In this document: positions 51,516 to 61,277 of the stretch, piece after piece
Layout of the letters: every line of letters begins with the position of its first letter
Numbering within the stretch: position 1 is the stretch's first letter
DNA from: Methyloversatilis universalis
GTDB lineage: Bacteria > Pseudomonadota > Gammaproteobacteria > Methylococcales > Methylococcaceae
Reading direction: 5' to 3'
DNA length: 64,000 bases
Assembly: GCA_020723665.1 (NCBI GenBank)
Contig: DYIL01000011.1
Coordinates: 17,697 to 81,696 of the forward strand
Position numbers and translations under genes: made by a program
Notes under the pieces: generated by a model
What the model was told of the DNA's origin: nothing
Seen by the model: only the letters and a program-made list of their open reading frames with translations
Database searches by the model: none

Positions 51516-52157
51516 ATGGATTATTGGCGGGCGATTTTCCAGCCCCATTTTGGGCTGCCTTTACTGATGGTTGCTTTCCTGCATTTGCCGCTGTTCGTCT
51601 TGCTCGATAGGCTGCAAAAGCGACTCGAGGACGTTCCGCTGAGCCGCGAAATCGTAGCCCGGATCGGACCATCGTTCGTTCATGCCGTGCTTGCCTTCGC
51701 TTTTGTCCTCTCGGTTTACCCTCATCAGTTCGGACATGCCGGCAGCGTGGATGTCCTGCGAAGCTTTAAGGCCGGCGTCAGACCGCTTTCGGACCTGTTC
51801 AACCTGGCTTTCCTACTGGCGGTCTTATTGCCTTGTCTGCCGGTCCTCGGCAAATACAGAGGCATGGTGACCTCGCTTCAGATAGCCGTGCTCGGGGCCG
51901 TGCTGTTGCGCTGGCGGCTTCCGGGCATTGAGGTGACGTACATTCCGCCAGTTTCCACGGTAGTCGGGCTGATTGCCTCATCGATCGGTCTGCACGTCCT
52001 CGCCAGAGAGTTAGGCGAGCGGCTGGGGCGCCGTCTTGATGACGTGTTGGCGACGGAAGGGTGGGCGAATCTCGTCGAGGCGCCGCTCGATTTCCTGTTA
52101 CAAGGCGCGGTCGTACTTCGGTATGGGATTTATCTGGGTGGGCAATTGCCCGGTTGA
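51516..52157 (+). CDS. Small multi-pass membrane protein, function unknown
   Basis: Protein of 213 residues with about five hydrophobic helices (around residues 15-32, 52-70, 90-108, 116-134 and 142-160). The hydrophilic C-terminal part reads RLGRRLDDVLATEGW. No family is recognised. ATG 51516 has a strong GGGAGG site; the TTG at 51498 would lie within the terminator. The start lies 17 bp after that terminator, so the gene depends on read-through or its own promoter. Confidence 0.7.
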   Translation: MDYWRAIFQPHFGLPLLMVAFLHLPLFVLLDRLQKRLEDVPLSREIVARIGPSFVHAVLAFAFVLSVYPHQFGHAGSVDVLRSFKAGVRPLSDLFNLAFLLAVLLPCLPVLGKYRGMVTSLQIAVLGAVLLRWRLPGIEVTYIPPVSTVVGLIASSIGLHVLARELGERLGRRLDDVLATEGWANLVEAPLDFLLQGAVVLRYGIYLGGQLPG

Positions 52158-52460
52158 ACGACTCGCCGCCTGTAGGGTGCCGCGCGCGGATGTATGGCTT
52201 GGACCCGTGTCAATCGCGAACGATGCCTGTCCTGAGCTTGTCGAAGGGCGGTTCAATTCGCTTACCACGTCCCATGATCGACAACCTGTAGGGTGCGGTG
52301 AGGGACGAACCGCACCGGTCGCGTCCGCGAATGATGCGGTTCGCTTCGCTCACCACATCCTACGGCCGATAACTGCGACCTTTTTCGGGGTAGGCAGTTG
52401 GCTAGTCGGCAAATGGGTCAGGGCGGGAAAATCCCGCCCTGAAATACGGCTGAGGGTTGA
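52158..52460. repeat. Repeat-filled spacer between the membrane protein and ilvE
   Basis: This 303-bp convergent spacer contains two CTGTAGGGTGC blocks (about 52169 and 52288). The second, with GACGAACCGCAC, pairs with TGCGGTTCGCTTCGCTCACC and ATCCTACGG further on. A CCTGTCCTGAGCTTGTCGAAGG block lies between them. These are common short repeats; no gene is visible. Confidence 0.6.
52418..52442 (-). terminator. Hairpin downstream of ilvE
   Basis: A perfect 11-bp stem (TCAGGGCGGGA at 52418-52428, complement at 52432-52442) with a 3-nt loop follows the ilvE stop by about 20 bp. No clear U-tract follows on the minus strand, so it may be a processing or stability hairpin as well as a terminator. 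Confidence 0.5.
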
Positions 52461-53384
52461 TCAGCTCACGTAGCTGAGCCACTCCGGATGGTCGCTGCGG
52501 CGGCCGTGCACGTAATCGAAATACAGCGACTGCAATTTTTCGGTAATCGGTCCGCGTCCGCCGTTGCCGATGGTCCGTCCGTCCACTTCCCGAATCGGGG
52601 TCACCTCGGCGGCGGTGCCGGTGAAGAAAGCTTCGTCCGCGACATAGACTTCGTCGCGGGTGATCCGTTTTTCGATGACGTCGAGCCCGTTTTCGCGGGC
52701 AATCGTGAAAATGGATTCGCGGGTAATGCCTTCCAGCGCCGAGGTCAGGTCGGGCGTATACAGCTTGCCGCCGCGCACGATGAAGATGTTCTCGCCGCTG
52801 CCCTCGGCGACATAGCCTTCGTGGTCGAGCAGCAAAGCTTCGTCGCAGCCCGCTTCCACGGCTTCCTGAACGGCCAGGATGGAATTCAGATAATTGCCGT
52901 TCGCTTTGGCCTTGGTCATGACGCTGTTGACGTAATTGCGGGTATAGGACGATGTGCGGACCTTGATGCCGCGCGCCATGTTTTCCGCGCCGAGATAACT
53001 GCCCCATTCCCAGGCGGCGACCATGACATGCACTTTGAGACCTTTCGCGTGCAGGCCCATGCCCTCGGAGCCATAGAAACACATCGGCCGGATGTAGGCG
53101 CTGGCCAGATTATTCCGGCTCACGGCCTCTAATTGCGCCCGATCGAGAGCGTCCTTGTCGAATGGAATCTTCATGCTCATGATGTGGGCCGAGCGGAACA
53201 GCCGGTCGGTGTGGTCGCGCAGGCGGAAGATCGCCGTGCCCCGGTCGGTCTTGTAAGCCCGAAGCCCCTCGAACACGCCGCAGCCGTAGTGCAGGGTGTG
53301 GGTCAGCAGGTGAACCTTTGCGTCTCGCCAGGGCAGCCATTCGCCGTCGAGCCAGATGACGCCGTCTTTGTCATCCATCGCCAT
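52461..53384 (-). CDS. ilvE: Branched-chain amino acid aminotransferase
   Basis: Fold-type IV PLP aminotransferase of 307 residues, catalysing the last step of Val, Ile and Leu synthesis. Lys160 (VMTKAKANGNYLNS) is the Schiff-base residue. GVFEGLRAY, EGSGENIF and FFTGTAAEVTPI are family motifs. It lies 40 bp downstream of glnE on the same strand, the glnE-ilvE order known from pseudomonads and relatives. Confidence 0.96.
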   Translation of the reverse strand: MAMDDKDGVIWLDGEWLPWRDAKVHLLTHTLHYGCGVFEGLRAYKTDRGTAIFRLRDHTDRLFRSAHIMSMKIPFDKDALDRAQLEAVSRNNLASAYIRPMCFYGSEGMGLHAKGLKVHVMVAAWEWGSYLGAENMARGIKVRTSSYTRNYVNSVMTKAKANGNYLNSILAVQEAVEAGCDEALLLDHEGYVAEGSGENIFIVRGGKLYTPDLTSALEGITRESIFTIARENGLDVIEKRITRDEVYVADEAFFTGTAAEVTPIREVDGRTIGNGGRGPITEKLQSLYFDYVHGRRSDHPEWLSYVS

Positions 53385-53424
53385 CAGTCGTTCTCCGAAA
53401 TTACCAGTGAAGAAAGAGTAAAGC

Positions 53425-56283
53425 TCAGCGTTCCATCACGTCCCGCCAAATTTGCTGCACGCGGGAACGCAGTTCGAAATGTTCATCGGCCGGTACCAGC
53501 GCGGGCACTTCCAGTAGCGCCAGCCGGTGGGTGCGCTCACGGAAAAGGCAATAGGCCTGCCTCAATAACCCGGCGTCGTCAGCATTCAAAAAGCCGGCCT
53601 CGGTTAGGGAATCCAACAAGCGCACCACATCGGTCCATTCGGTCAGCTTCTTGCAATCGTGAGCACGCGAAAGAACCCCGAATTGTACTATAAACTCGAT
53701 ATCGACAATACCGCCGGAACCTTGCTTCAGATCGAACACCGCCGGGTCCTTGACCGCCAAATTGGCGCGCATTTTTTCGCGCATCTCGCGAATTTCGATC
53801 CGTAAGGTCTCGATGTTCCGCTTCCGGCACAGGGATTTTTCGCGGATCGTGCCGAACCGCTTGCCGATCTCGGGATCGCCGGCGACGAACCGGGCTTTGA
53901 CCAGCGCCTGCTGTTCCCAGGTCCAGGCGCTCTCCATCTGATAGGTATCGTACGCGTCGACGCTGCTGACCAGAAGGCCGGAGCTTCCGGAGGGACGAAG
54001 CCGCAAATCCACTTCGTAAAGAACGCCGGCCGGCGTGTTGGCGGTCAGGAGATGAATGATGCGCTTGCCCATCCGCGCGAAAAACTCGGCGGTGCTGACC
54101 GGCCGTTCGCCGTTGGTGAGTGCGGTGTCGGTTCCGTCGTAGAGGAACACTAGATCCAGATCCGACCCGTAGCCGAGTTCAATGCCGCCCAGCTTGCCGT
54201 AGGCAATCACCCCGAACCCACTGACTTCGTCGATGCTCGCGCCCGGAGGAACGCCGTGACGTGTGGCCGTCAGCCGCCACGCTTGCCGCATGACCTCGTT
54301 AACGAGGACCTCGGCGGTGTAGGTGAGATAGTCGCTGACCACCATGATCGGGATGGCGCCCACGAAATCGGCCGCCGCAACGCGCAGAACATTGGTTTGC
54401 TTGAACTGGCGGAGACCGATCAGAATCTGTTCCAGATCCTCGGGATCGATGGAATCGAGTTTCCGCTTCAGCTCTCGCTCCAGTTCCGCCTTCGAAAGGG
54501 GAGCGTAAAGCGCGCGCGGGTCCAGGAGTTCGTCGAGGAGCAGCGGGTGCTGGGCGATGTAGTTGGTGATCCAGGGGCTGCCCGCCGCTAGCTTGACGAG
54601 CTGCGACAAAGCTTGGGGATTTTCCGCGAGGAGCGTCAAATACACGTTGCGGCTGGCAATGGCCTCGATCAGCGCGAATAGCCGTTCCAGCGTGTCGTCG
54701 GGCTGTTCGGTCGAGGCCGTGGCTCGGAGCAGCATGGGTATCAGGCGGGCGAGTTCCGAGGCGCCTCTGGGTGTGAGATTCCGGACCGCGTGGGATGCCT
54801 GAAAGGTCTCGACGAGTCTTGCCCCGGATTCAGGTGTAGGCCACCCGAGATTCCGCAGCGCAGCGCAAATGTGCTCGTAGTCTCCGGTCAATGCGAAGGT
54901 TTCGCGCACCTCGGCCTTGGTCGGCGCGACGACCTGCTCGAACACGTCATGCACGTCCCGGCGCACTTTATCGAGGTGGGCCTTGAAGCTCTGCCAGTCG
55001 GAAAAGCCCATGGTATACGCGAGGCTCAGCCGCTGTATCGGATCGGTGGGGAGGTCGTGGGTTTGCCTGTCGGCGTATTGTTGCAGCCGGTTTTCGACGG
55101 TGCGGAGAAAGCGATAGGCGTCCAGAAGCGTTTCGACCGTAGACGCGGGCAGCAGGTGGAGATCGGCAAGCGTCGCCAGAACGGTCTGGATGCGCCGCTC
55201 CTGCAGCCGTTTCTCGCGGCCGCCGCGGATCAGTTGAAACGCCTGGCCGATGAACTCGATTTCCCGAATGCCGCCCGGACCGAGCTTGATGTTTTCCTGG
55301 CGGTCCTTGCGTTGCAATTCCAGCGAAATTTTCTGCTTCAACTCGCGCAATTCGCCGAGGGTTCGGTAATCCAGATAACGCCGATATACGAAAGGTCTTA
55401 AGAATTCCTGGAGTTCGCGTCCGGCCTCGAAGTCACCGGCGATGGGGCGCACCTTGACCATGGCGTAGCGTTCCCACTCTCGCGCCTGGCTTTGGTAGTA
55501 GGCATCCAAGGCATAGAAGTTCTGAACTAGGGGACCCGAGTCGCCGAACGGGCGCAAGCGCAGGTCGACGCGGAAGACGAAGCCGTCCTCGGTCTGGGTG
55601 TCCAACACCTTGACCAGATTTCGCGCCAATTTGGTGTAAAACTCCAAGTAGCTGGTTTCGCGCTTGTCCGCCAGAACGCCCTCGTCGCGGTAGGCGAAAA
55701 TCAGATCGATGTCGGACGAGAAATTGAGCTCGAAGGCGCCGAGTTTGCCCATGGCCAAAACGACCAGCGATTGGGGCTGACCGTGCTTGTTGAGCGGCGT
55801 GCCTCGTCTGGTGCACGCGGCACGAAAAAGGAAATCTAGGCTTTCCTGCACGCAGACGTCGGCGAGAGCGGACAGGTCCCGTAGCGTTTCATCCAGATTC
55901 GCCCAGCCGGCGATGTCGCGCCAGGCGATGCGCACCATTTCGAGGTTGCGGAAACGGCGCAGAACGGCCATCAGTTCCGCTTCGCTATCGACGCCTTCTA
56001 AAAGGCTTCGTAAGTCGGCGCGATAGCTTTCCTCGTCGATCGATCTGAGCAGCCGCCCGGATTCAACGAGTTGTCTCAGCAATTCGGGGTGGCCGGCGCA
56101 CTGGTCGGCCACGAAAGGGCTCGCGGCCCAAACCAGACCCAAGGAGTCTTCGACCGCATCCGGCAACTCGCCAATCTCGATTCCGAGGCTTACCGAGTTC
56201 GCGGAAAACGCGGACCAGGCCAGAGCAACCGGCGGTTTGAGCGGTTCGGGCAAACGCTGTAGGGATTCAGGAGCGTCGGACAT
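53425..56283 (-). CDS. glnE: Glutamine synthetase adenylyltransferase/deadenylase
   Basis: Bifunctional regulator of 952 residues that adenylylates and deadenylylates glutamine synthetase in response to PII and glutamine. Two nucleotidyltransferase domains are visible: MGKLGAFELNFSSDIDLIF in the N-terminal deadenylase half and YGKLGGIELGYGSDLDLVF in the C-terminal adenylylase half. The intervening and terminal helical domains are complete, and length matches the family. Confidence 0.96.
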   Translation of the reverse strand: MSDAPESLQRLPEPLKPPVALAWSAFSANSVSLGIEIGELPDAVEDSLGLVWAASPFVADQCAGHPELLRQLVESGRLLRSIDEESYRADLRSLLEGVDSEAELMAVLRRFRNLEMVRIAWRDIAGWANLDETLRDLSALADVCVQESLDFLFRAACTRRGTPLNKHGQPQSLVVLAMGKLGAFELNFSSDIDLIFAYRDEGVLADKRETSYLEFYTKLARNLVKVLDTQTEDGFVFRVDLRLRPFGDSGPLVQNFYALDAYYQSQAREWERYAMVKVRPIAGDFEAGRELQEFLRPFVYRRYLDYRTLGELRELKQKISLELQRKDRQENIKLGPGGIREIEFIGQAFQLIRGGREKRLQERRIQTVLATLADLHLLPASTVETLLDAYRFLRTVENRLQQYADRQTHDLPTDPIQRLSLAYTMGFSDWQSFKAHLDKVRRDVHDVFEQVVAPTKAEVRETFALTGDYEHICAALRNLGWPTPESGARLVETFQASHAVRNLTPRGASELARLIPMLLRATASTEQPDDTLERLFALIEAIASRNVYLTLLAENPQALSQLVKLAAGSPWITNYIAQHPLLLDELLDPRALYAPLSKAELERELKRKLDSIDPEDLEQILIGLRQFKQTNVLRVAAADFVGAIPIMVVSDYLTYTAEVLVNEVMRQAWRLTATRHGVPPGASIDEVSGFGVIAYGKLGGIELGYGSDLDLVFLYDGTDTALTNGERPVSTAEFFARMGKRIIHLLTANTPAGVLYEVDLRLRPSGSSGLLVSSVDAYDTYQMESAWTWEQQALVKARFVAGDPEIGKRFGTIREKSLCRKRNIETLRIEIREMREKMRANLAVKDPAVFDLKQGSGGIVDIEFIVQFGVLSRAHDCKKLTEWTDVVRLLDSLTEAGFLNADDAGLLRQAYCLFRERTHRLALLEVPALVPADEHFELRSRVQQIWRDVMER

Positions 56284-56313
56284 AAATCAGCCTCGGAAGA
56301 TGAGGATGGCGAC

Positions 56314-57063
56314 TCACGGTTTTGCGCGGTCGTCGCCAAAGAACGACGTCAAAAAGTTCGAGAAGAAACCTCCGTATCCCTCTCGCTTTTCGCGTGCGGC
56401 TTTCAAGGCCTCACGGACTTCTTCTTTCAATTTGGTGTCGGAAAGCAGCATATACGGCCGGATCGGTGCCTTTTCGGCTTTTTCCAGATAAATCAGAGCC
56501 TTGTCATACTCGCCTTGGTGCAGCAGGAAATCGCCGTAAAAATAATTGGAGTCCAGCGCGTTCGGATAAAGCTTCAAAGCCGCTTCCAGATATTGACGGG
56601 CCGAATCGTTGTCTCCGAAAGAAATCGGCCAGCCGGGAAGCCGGTAATAAAGATTGCCGAGGGTAATATAAGCCGAGCCTTCCATGGCGCGGGGATCGAT
56701 GTCGATCGCCTTGATGAGCAGTTTCCGTGCCTCGCTGACCAGGCTTAGCGAGCTCAAGCCGACGTCCGCCGCGGCATAGGTGCAGAGGACGATGGCCTCC
56801 AGAATCAGCGGATCGGCTTTTTTAGGATACTGCCCAGAAAGTGCATGAACCCTGGCGAGAAGGTTCTCGAATTTCTCCGCTTGTTGGGATGACGGCAGGC
56901 GATAAAAAATCTCCGCCCACTCATCTTCCAGGCGGCGGACGGCTTCATGAACAGCGGATCCGGTTTTCGCGTGACCGGTGTCGGCGAAAAAAAACGTCAG
57001 CAGAACGAGTGCGAGATGTAAGGGTTTCAAGTGTATCCGTCTTGGTATTGGTGATCCCAGCAT
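56314..57063 (-). CDS. Exported TPR-repeat protein
   Basis: Protein of 249 residues with an N-terminal signal sequence (LHLALVLLTFFFADTGHA) and at least three TPR-like helical pairs (AYITLGNLYYRLPGW, ARQYLEAALKLYPNALDS, YGDFLLHQGEYDKALIYLEKA). The pattern resembles TatT-like periplasmic TPR proteins. ATG 57063 is used; a TTG at 57030 would give a more classical signal peptide starting MKPLHLA. It lies 30 bp upstream of glnE and may be co-transcribed. Function unknown. Confidence 0.75.
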   Translation of the reverse strand: MLGSPIPRRIHLKPLHLALVLLTFFFADTGHAKTGSAVHEAVRRLEDEWAEIFYRLPSSQQAEKFENLLARVHALSGQYPKKADPLILEAIVLCTYAAADVGLSSLSLVSEARKLLIKAIDIDPRAMEGSAYITLGNLYYRLPGWPISFGDNDSARQYLEAALKLYPNALDSNYFYGDFLLHQGEYDKALIYLEKAEKAPIRPYMLLSDTKLKEEVREALKAAREKREGYGGFFSNFLTSFFGDDRAKP

Positions 57064-57166
57064 TCTAACAACCGGGGATTGGGCGGTTAATGAGGATTTT
57101 CCCCGGATACCGGATCGGGCGCGGGGCTTTCCGGTCGAGCTGCCGTTGGCGCGCCGGTTCGGCCGG

Positions 57167-57766
57167 CTATGACCGGTCGGACTTCTCCTTTCCGAAATTC
57201 CTTCTCGTCTTTTCGATTTCCCGCCGGTAAGTCTCGGCGTCGCCGTAATCGAGAAACCGGTTGTACCAAGCATGGGGCGATTTGATGCGGCGCGCGTGCT
57301 TGATGGGACACCAATGCTGTTCGGTGCGGGCGGCGATCTCGCGGACATATCCGAGAAGGCCGTTGCCGTACGAACAGTACGCGCAATTAAGTTTTTCGAT
57401 CAGATTCAGATAAGCCAATCGCCCTCGGTCGAAGACCAGGTAGTCGCTGCGCTTTACCTTGGGAATGCCGTAAATCGGAAAGCAAACCGCCTGGTATAGC
57501 GTGACGGCCAGATCCAGAAGGACGAAAGGGACGATCAACGAATAGATGATCGGCGCGGTTAGCAGCGTGAGCGGGTTGGCCTTGACGACGTACTTGGTCA
57601 GGCTGGCCTTGAGTCTGCGGTGCTCCTGCAATAGTTCGCGGGCGTAATCGATCTTGCCGTTGCGCAACTTGATCCGAAATTCTTCCCCGTGTTTGGCCAG
57701 TTCGGCTTCGAGTTCCTCTTCGAGCGCTTGGATGTTTTGGATCAGGGCGGCGATGCGTGGATTCAT
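57167..57766 (-). CDS. Conserved protein with membrane segment and Cys motif
   Basis: Protein of 199 residues. An N-terminal helical region (ALEEELEAELAKHGEEF) is followed by hydrophobic segments (about 66-97: LTLLTAPIIYSLIVPFVLLD) and a C-terminal domain with CAYCSYGNGLLGYVREIA and a later WCPIKHA. The three conserved-looking Cys and His could bind metal. It belongs to an uncharacterised proteobacterial family as far as can be judged; no function is assigned. Confidence 0.72.
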   Translation of the reverse strand: MNPRIAALIQNIQALEEELEAELAKHGEEFRIKLRNGKIDYARELLQEHRRLKASLTKYVVKANPLTLLTAPIIYSLIVPFVLLDLAVTLYQAVCFPIYGIPKVKRSDYLVFDRGRLAYLNLIEKLNCAYCSYGNGLLGYVREIAARTEQHWCPIKHARRIKSPHAWYNRFLDYGDAETYRREIEKTRRNFGKEKSDRS

Positions 57767-57972
57767 TGAATGCTCGAAAAGGCAGCGGAAACGTGTCGTC
57801 TACGATAACACGAAAGCTCGTGGAGAGTCGCGGAGTCGGTCGGCTAAACATTTGCGGTTTGATGCGGCATCTTCGTAGACCCGAATGAGCGAAGCGTTTC
57901 GGGCAAGGCCGACGGCTTCGCTTCTTCGGCGAAGCTCAGGACAGGCCGTCGAAGGATTTGATCGGAGCTTTT

Positions 57973-60900
57973 CTAATGAAAATCCCGGCAGGGCACGCTC
58001 AAGTCCCCCAGCCACCGGCTCAAGTCTTCCAGTCTCCTGGCTACGAGATGCAACACGCCGTCTTCTTCCTGGATCTCACCGTGCACCGCGAGCAGTCCCG
58101 CTTGCAGAACGATGTGGCGCTGGCGCTGGACCAGGCCGGGCCAGACGATGACGTTGGTCTGGCCGGTTTCGTCCTCGAGGGTGAGAAAGACGACACCGGA
58201 GGCGGTCATCGGGTGTTGCCGGCAGATCACGAGGCCAGCGGTGCGCGCGAAGCGTCCGTGGCCCAGTGCCCGGAGTTCCTCGGCGCTGAGCAGGCGCCGG
58301 GCGGCGAGCCGGGAACGTAGCAGGCTTAAAGGATGGCGGCGCAGGGTGAGTCCGGTGGATGCGTAATCGGCGACGATGTTTTCGCCTTCACGGGGCGGAC
58401 GCAGCAGGGGCTCGCCTTCTTCGAAGACCGGCTGGCCGAACAGCGGGGTAGGGCGCTGTTGCGCGCTCACGTCCCAGAACGCGCGATGCCTGTGGCGGGC
58501 GAGCCCGTGCAAGGCGTCGGCGGCGGCCAGCGCTTGGGTGTCTCGGCGGTCGAGCTTGGCACGGGCGATCAGATCGGCGACATCGGCAAAGGGCTGCTCC
58601 AGCCGCGCGGCGACGACGGATTCCGCGCCCTGCCGCGACAAACCTTTCACCAGCCGCAGGCCGAGCCGTAGGGCGGGCGATTCCGAAAGCGGTCCTTCGA
58701 GCGTGCAATCGTAATCGCTGTACCGGACGTCGGCCGGGCGGACGTCGACGCCGTGTCGGCGCGCATCCTGAACCAGCTGGGCGGGAGCGTAAAAGCCCAT
58801 GGGCTGGCTGTTGAGCAGCGCGCAGGTGAATGCGGCGGGATGATGGCATTTCAGCCAGGCCGAAACATACACCAGCAAGGCGAAGCTGGCGGAATGCGAT
58901 TCCGGGAAGCCGTATTCGCCGAAGCCCTTGATCTGCCGGTAGATCTGCTCCGCGAACTCGGCGCTGTAGCCGCGCTCGCGCATGCCTTCGATAAGGCGCC
59001 TCTCGAATTTCTCCAAGCCGCCGCGCCGGTGCCAGGCCGCCATGGCGCGGCGGAGCTGATCCGCTTCGCCGGCAGTGAAACCGGCGGCCACCATGGCGAT
59101 CTGCATGACTTGTTCTTGAAAGATAGGGACACCCAGGGTGCGCTCGAGCACTTTTCGCACCTCGGGACCGGGATAGGTGACCGGTTCCCGTCCGCTGCGG
59201 CGCGCGAGATAAGGATGGACCATGTCGCCCTGAATGGGACCGGGGCGCACGATCGCAAGCTGGATGACCAGATCGTAGTAGTTTTTAGGTTTCAGGCGGG
59301 GCAGCATGGCCATTTGGGCGCGGGACTCCACCTGGAACACGCCGATGCTGTCGGCCCGTTGCAGCATGGCGTAGACCGCCGGATCTTCCGCCGGAATGCG
59401 GTCCAAGGTCAGCGCTTCGCCGCCCCGATCGCTCACATAGGCGAGCGTCTTGCGGATGACGGTCAGCATCCCCAGGGCGAGGATATCCACCTTGAGCAAG
59501 CCGAGCGCTTCCAGATCGTCCTTGTCCCATTGAATCACGGTGCGCTCCGGCATCGCCGCGTTTTCTACCGGCACCAGGCGCGGCAAGGCGTCCGCCGCGA
59601 TGACGAAGCCGCCGGTGTGTTGCGACAGATGACGCGGAAAGCCGCGCAATAGGTCGACCAGTCCGGCGAGTAGGCGGAGTTTCGGGTTCTTGGGATCGAA
59701 ACCGGCGGCTTGGAGGCGTTCGGCGTCCAAATCGTCTCCGCTCAGGAAATGGGCGGCTCCGGCCAAATGGTCGACCTGTTCGCGGCTGAAGCCCAGCGCC
59801 TTGGCCACGTCGCGCACCGCGCTGCGGCTGCGGTAGGTGATGACGCTGGCGGCCAGGGCGGCGCGCTGCCGGCCGTATTTGCGGTAGATGTATTGGATGA
59901 CTTCCTCGCGCCGCTCGTGTTCGAAATCAACATCGATGTCGGGCGGTTCGTTCCGCTCGCGGGAGATGAAGCGCTCGAACAAAAGATCGAGGCGCCCCGG
60001 ATCGACTTCGGTAATGCCGAGGCAATAGCACACCGCCGAGTTGGCGGCCGAACCTCGGCCCTGGCACAGAATACCCCGCTCGCGGGCGAAGCGGACGATG
60101 TCGTGTATGGTGAGGAAATAGGGCTCGTAGGCGAGGTCGGCTATTAGGGCCAGTTCGTGCTCGATTTGCTGTCGTACTTTGTCGGGAGCGCCGTCCGGCC
60201 AACGGTGGCGGACACCTTCCTCGGTCAAATGACGCAGCCAGCTCGTCGATGTATGGCCTTCCGGCACCAGTTCGGCCGGGTATTCGTAGCGAAGTTCGTC
60301 GAGCGAGAACCGGCAGCGTTCGGCGATGCGCACGGTTTCCGCCAGGAGTTCCGGGGGATAGAGCCGGGCCAGGCGAGACAACGGGCGGAGATGGCGCTCG
60401 CCGTTCGGGAACATCGCGTATCCCAGTTCGGAAAGCGGCCGGTTCAGGCGGATCGCGGTGAGTGTATCCTGTAGAGGCCGCCGGTCCGGGGCGTGCATGT
60501 GGACGTCGTTGCAGGCGACCAGGGGTAGTCCCAGTTCTCTGCCGAGCTTAAAAAGACGATTCAGCCGTTTCCGTTCGGCTCCGCTCAGGAACAGCCCAAC
60601 GCCGATCCAGAGCCGGTCGTAAAAACGCTCCTTGAGCCAGAGCCCTTGCTCCGGCTCCGGCGTTTCGTCCGGCAGCCATAACGCCAGGCAATGGTCCAGG
60701 GGGTGCCGTTCGAGTGAGCCGCGATCCAAGCGATAACGGCCTTTGGGCGCGTCCATCCGGGCTGCGGTGATGAGGCCGGAAAGCTGAGCGTAGCCTTCCC
60801 GGTCGGTGGCCAGCAGTACCAGCTTGGGTCCATTTTCCAATCGGAATTCGCTGCCGATGATCAGCTTCAAGCCATGACGGCGCGCCTCCAGATGAGCTTT

Positions 60901-61074
60901 CACCACCCCAGCCAGGGAGCATTCGTCGGTCAGCGCCAGCGCGGCATAGCCGAGGCAGGCTGCCGTTTCGACCAGTTCCTCAGGGTGCGAGGCGCCGCGC
61001 AGGAAGCTGTAATTGCTGAGGCAATGGAGCTCGGCAAATCGAAGGGCATGGCCGAAAGCGATGTTCCGATTCAT
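57973..61074 (-). CDS. dnaE2: Error-prone DNA polymerase DnaE2/ImuC
   Basis: C-family translesion polymerase of 1033 residues. The N-terminal PHP domain starts FAELHCLSNYSFLRGASHPE. The polymerase core has GRGSAANSAVCYCLGITEVDP and the catalytic Asp pair in PPDIDVDFEHERREEV. Helix-hairpin-helix and OB domains follow (VIWPGLVQRQRHIV). The length and the absence of the replicative C-terminal tau-binding extension distinguish it from DnaE1. It lies downstream of imuB in the mutasome order, with a 203-bp gap holding repeat-like sequence. Confidence 0.95.
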   Translation of the reverse strand: MNRNIAFGHALRFAELHCLSNYSFLRGASHPEELVETAACLGYAALALTDECSLAGVVKAHLEARRHGLKLIIGSEFRLENGPKLVLLATDREGYAQLSGLITAARMDAPKGRYRLDRGSLERHPLDHCLALWLPDETPEPEQGLWLKERFYDRLWIGVGLFLSGAERKRLNRLFKLGRELGLPLVACNDVHMHAPDRRPLQDTLTAIRLNRPLSELGYAMFPNGERHLRPLSRLARLYPPELLAETVRIAERCRFSLDELRYEYPAELVPEGHTSTSWLRHLTEEGVRHRWPDGAPDKVRQQIEHELALIADLAYEPYFLTIHDIVRFARERGILCQGRGSAANSAVCYCLGITEVDPGRLDLLFERFISRERNEPPDIDVDFEHERREEVIQYIYRKYGRQRAALAASVITYRSRSAVRDVAKALGFSREQVDHLAGAAHFLSGDDLDAERLQAAGFDPKNPKLRLLAGLVDLLRGFPRHLSQHTGGFVIAADALPRLVPVENAAMPERTVIQWDKDDLEALGLLKVDILALGMLTVIRKTLAYVSDRGGEALTLDRIPAEDPAVYAMLQRADSIGVFQVESRAQMAMLPRLKPKNYYDLVIQLAIVRPGPIQGDMVHPYLARRSGREPVTYPGPEVRKVLERTLGVPIFQEQVMQIAMVAAGFTAGEADQLRRAMAAWHRRGGLEKFERRLIEGMRERGYSAEFAEQIYRQIKGFGEYGFPESHSASFALLVYVSAWLKCHHPAAFTCALLNSQPMGFYAPAQLVQDARRHGVDVRPADVRYSDYDCTLEGPLSESPALRLGLRLVKGLSRQGAESVVAARLEQPFADVADLIARAKLDRRDTQALAAADALHGLARHRHRAFWDVSAQQRPTPLFGQPVFEEGEPLLRPPREGENIVADYASTGLTLRRHPLSLLRSRLAARRLLSAEELRALGHGRFARTAGLVICRQHPMTASGVVFLTLEDETGQTNVIVWPGLVQRQRHIVLQAGLLAVHGEIQEEDGVLHLVARRLEDLSRWLGDLSVPCRDFH

Positions 61075-61277
61075 TGTCTGATGTAGAGTGGATTAGGCGC
61101 GTATCAGAAAAGGTTTGCTAGCGGCCACTGATCTATGACGCGCCGTAACCCACCGGCACCGGTTGCGCGGCCTTGCGGGTGGATTACGTGCGGAGAGTCT
61201 TGTGCTCCCGGAATGGTTTGTGGCGGTGCCGGCGATGGGTTTCGCTGCGCTCTTCCCATCCTACGAATCCTACGGTT

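Noticed and set aside
57767..57972. Possible gene between dnaE2 and the Cys-motif protein
   Set aside because: Only short frames and a CTCAGGACAGG repeat block are present.
61075..61277. Missing imuB-dnaE2 linker gene
   Set aside because: The gap contains GTAACCCACC-type repeat sequence and short frames on the plus strand only.
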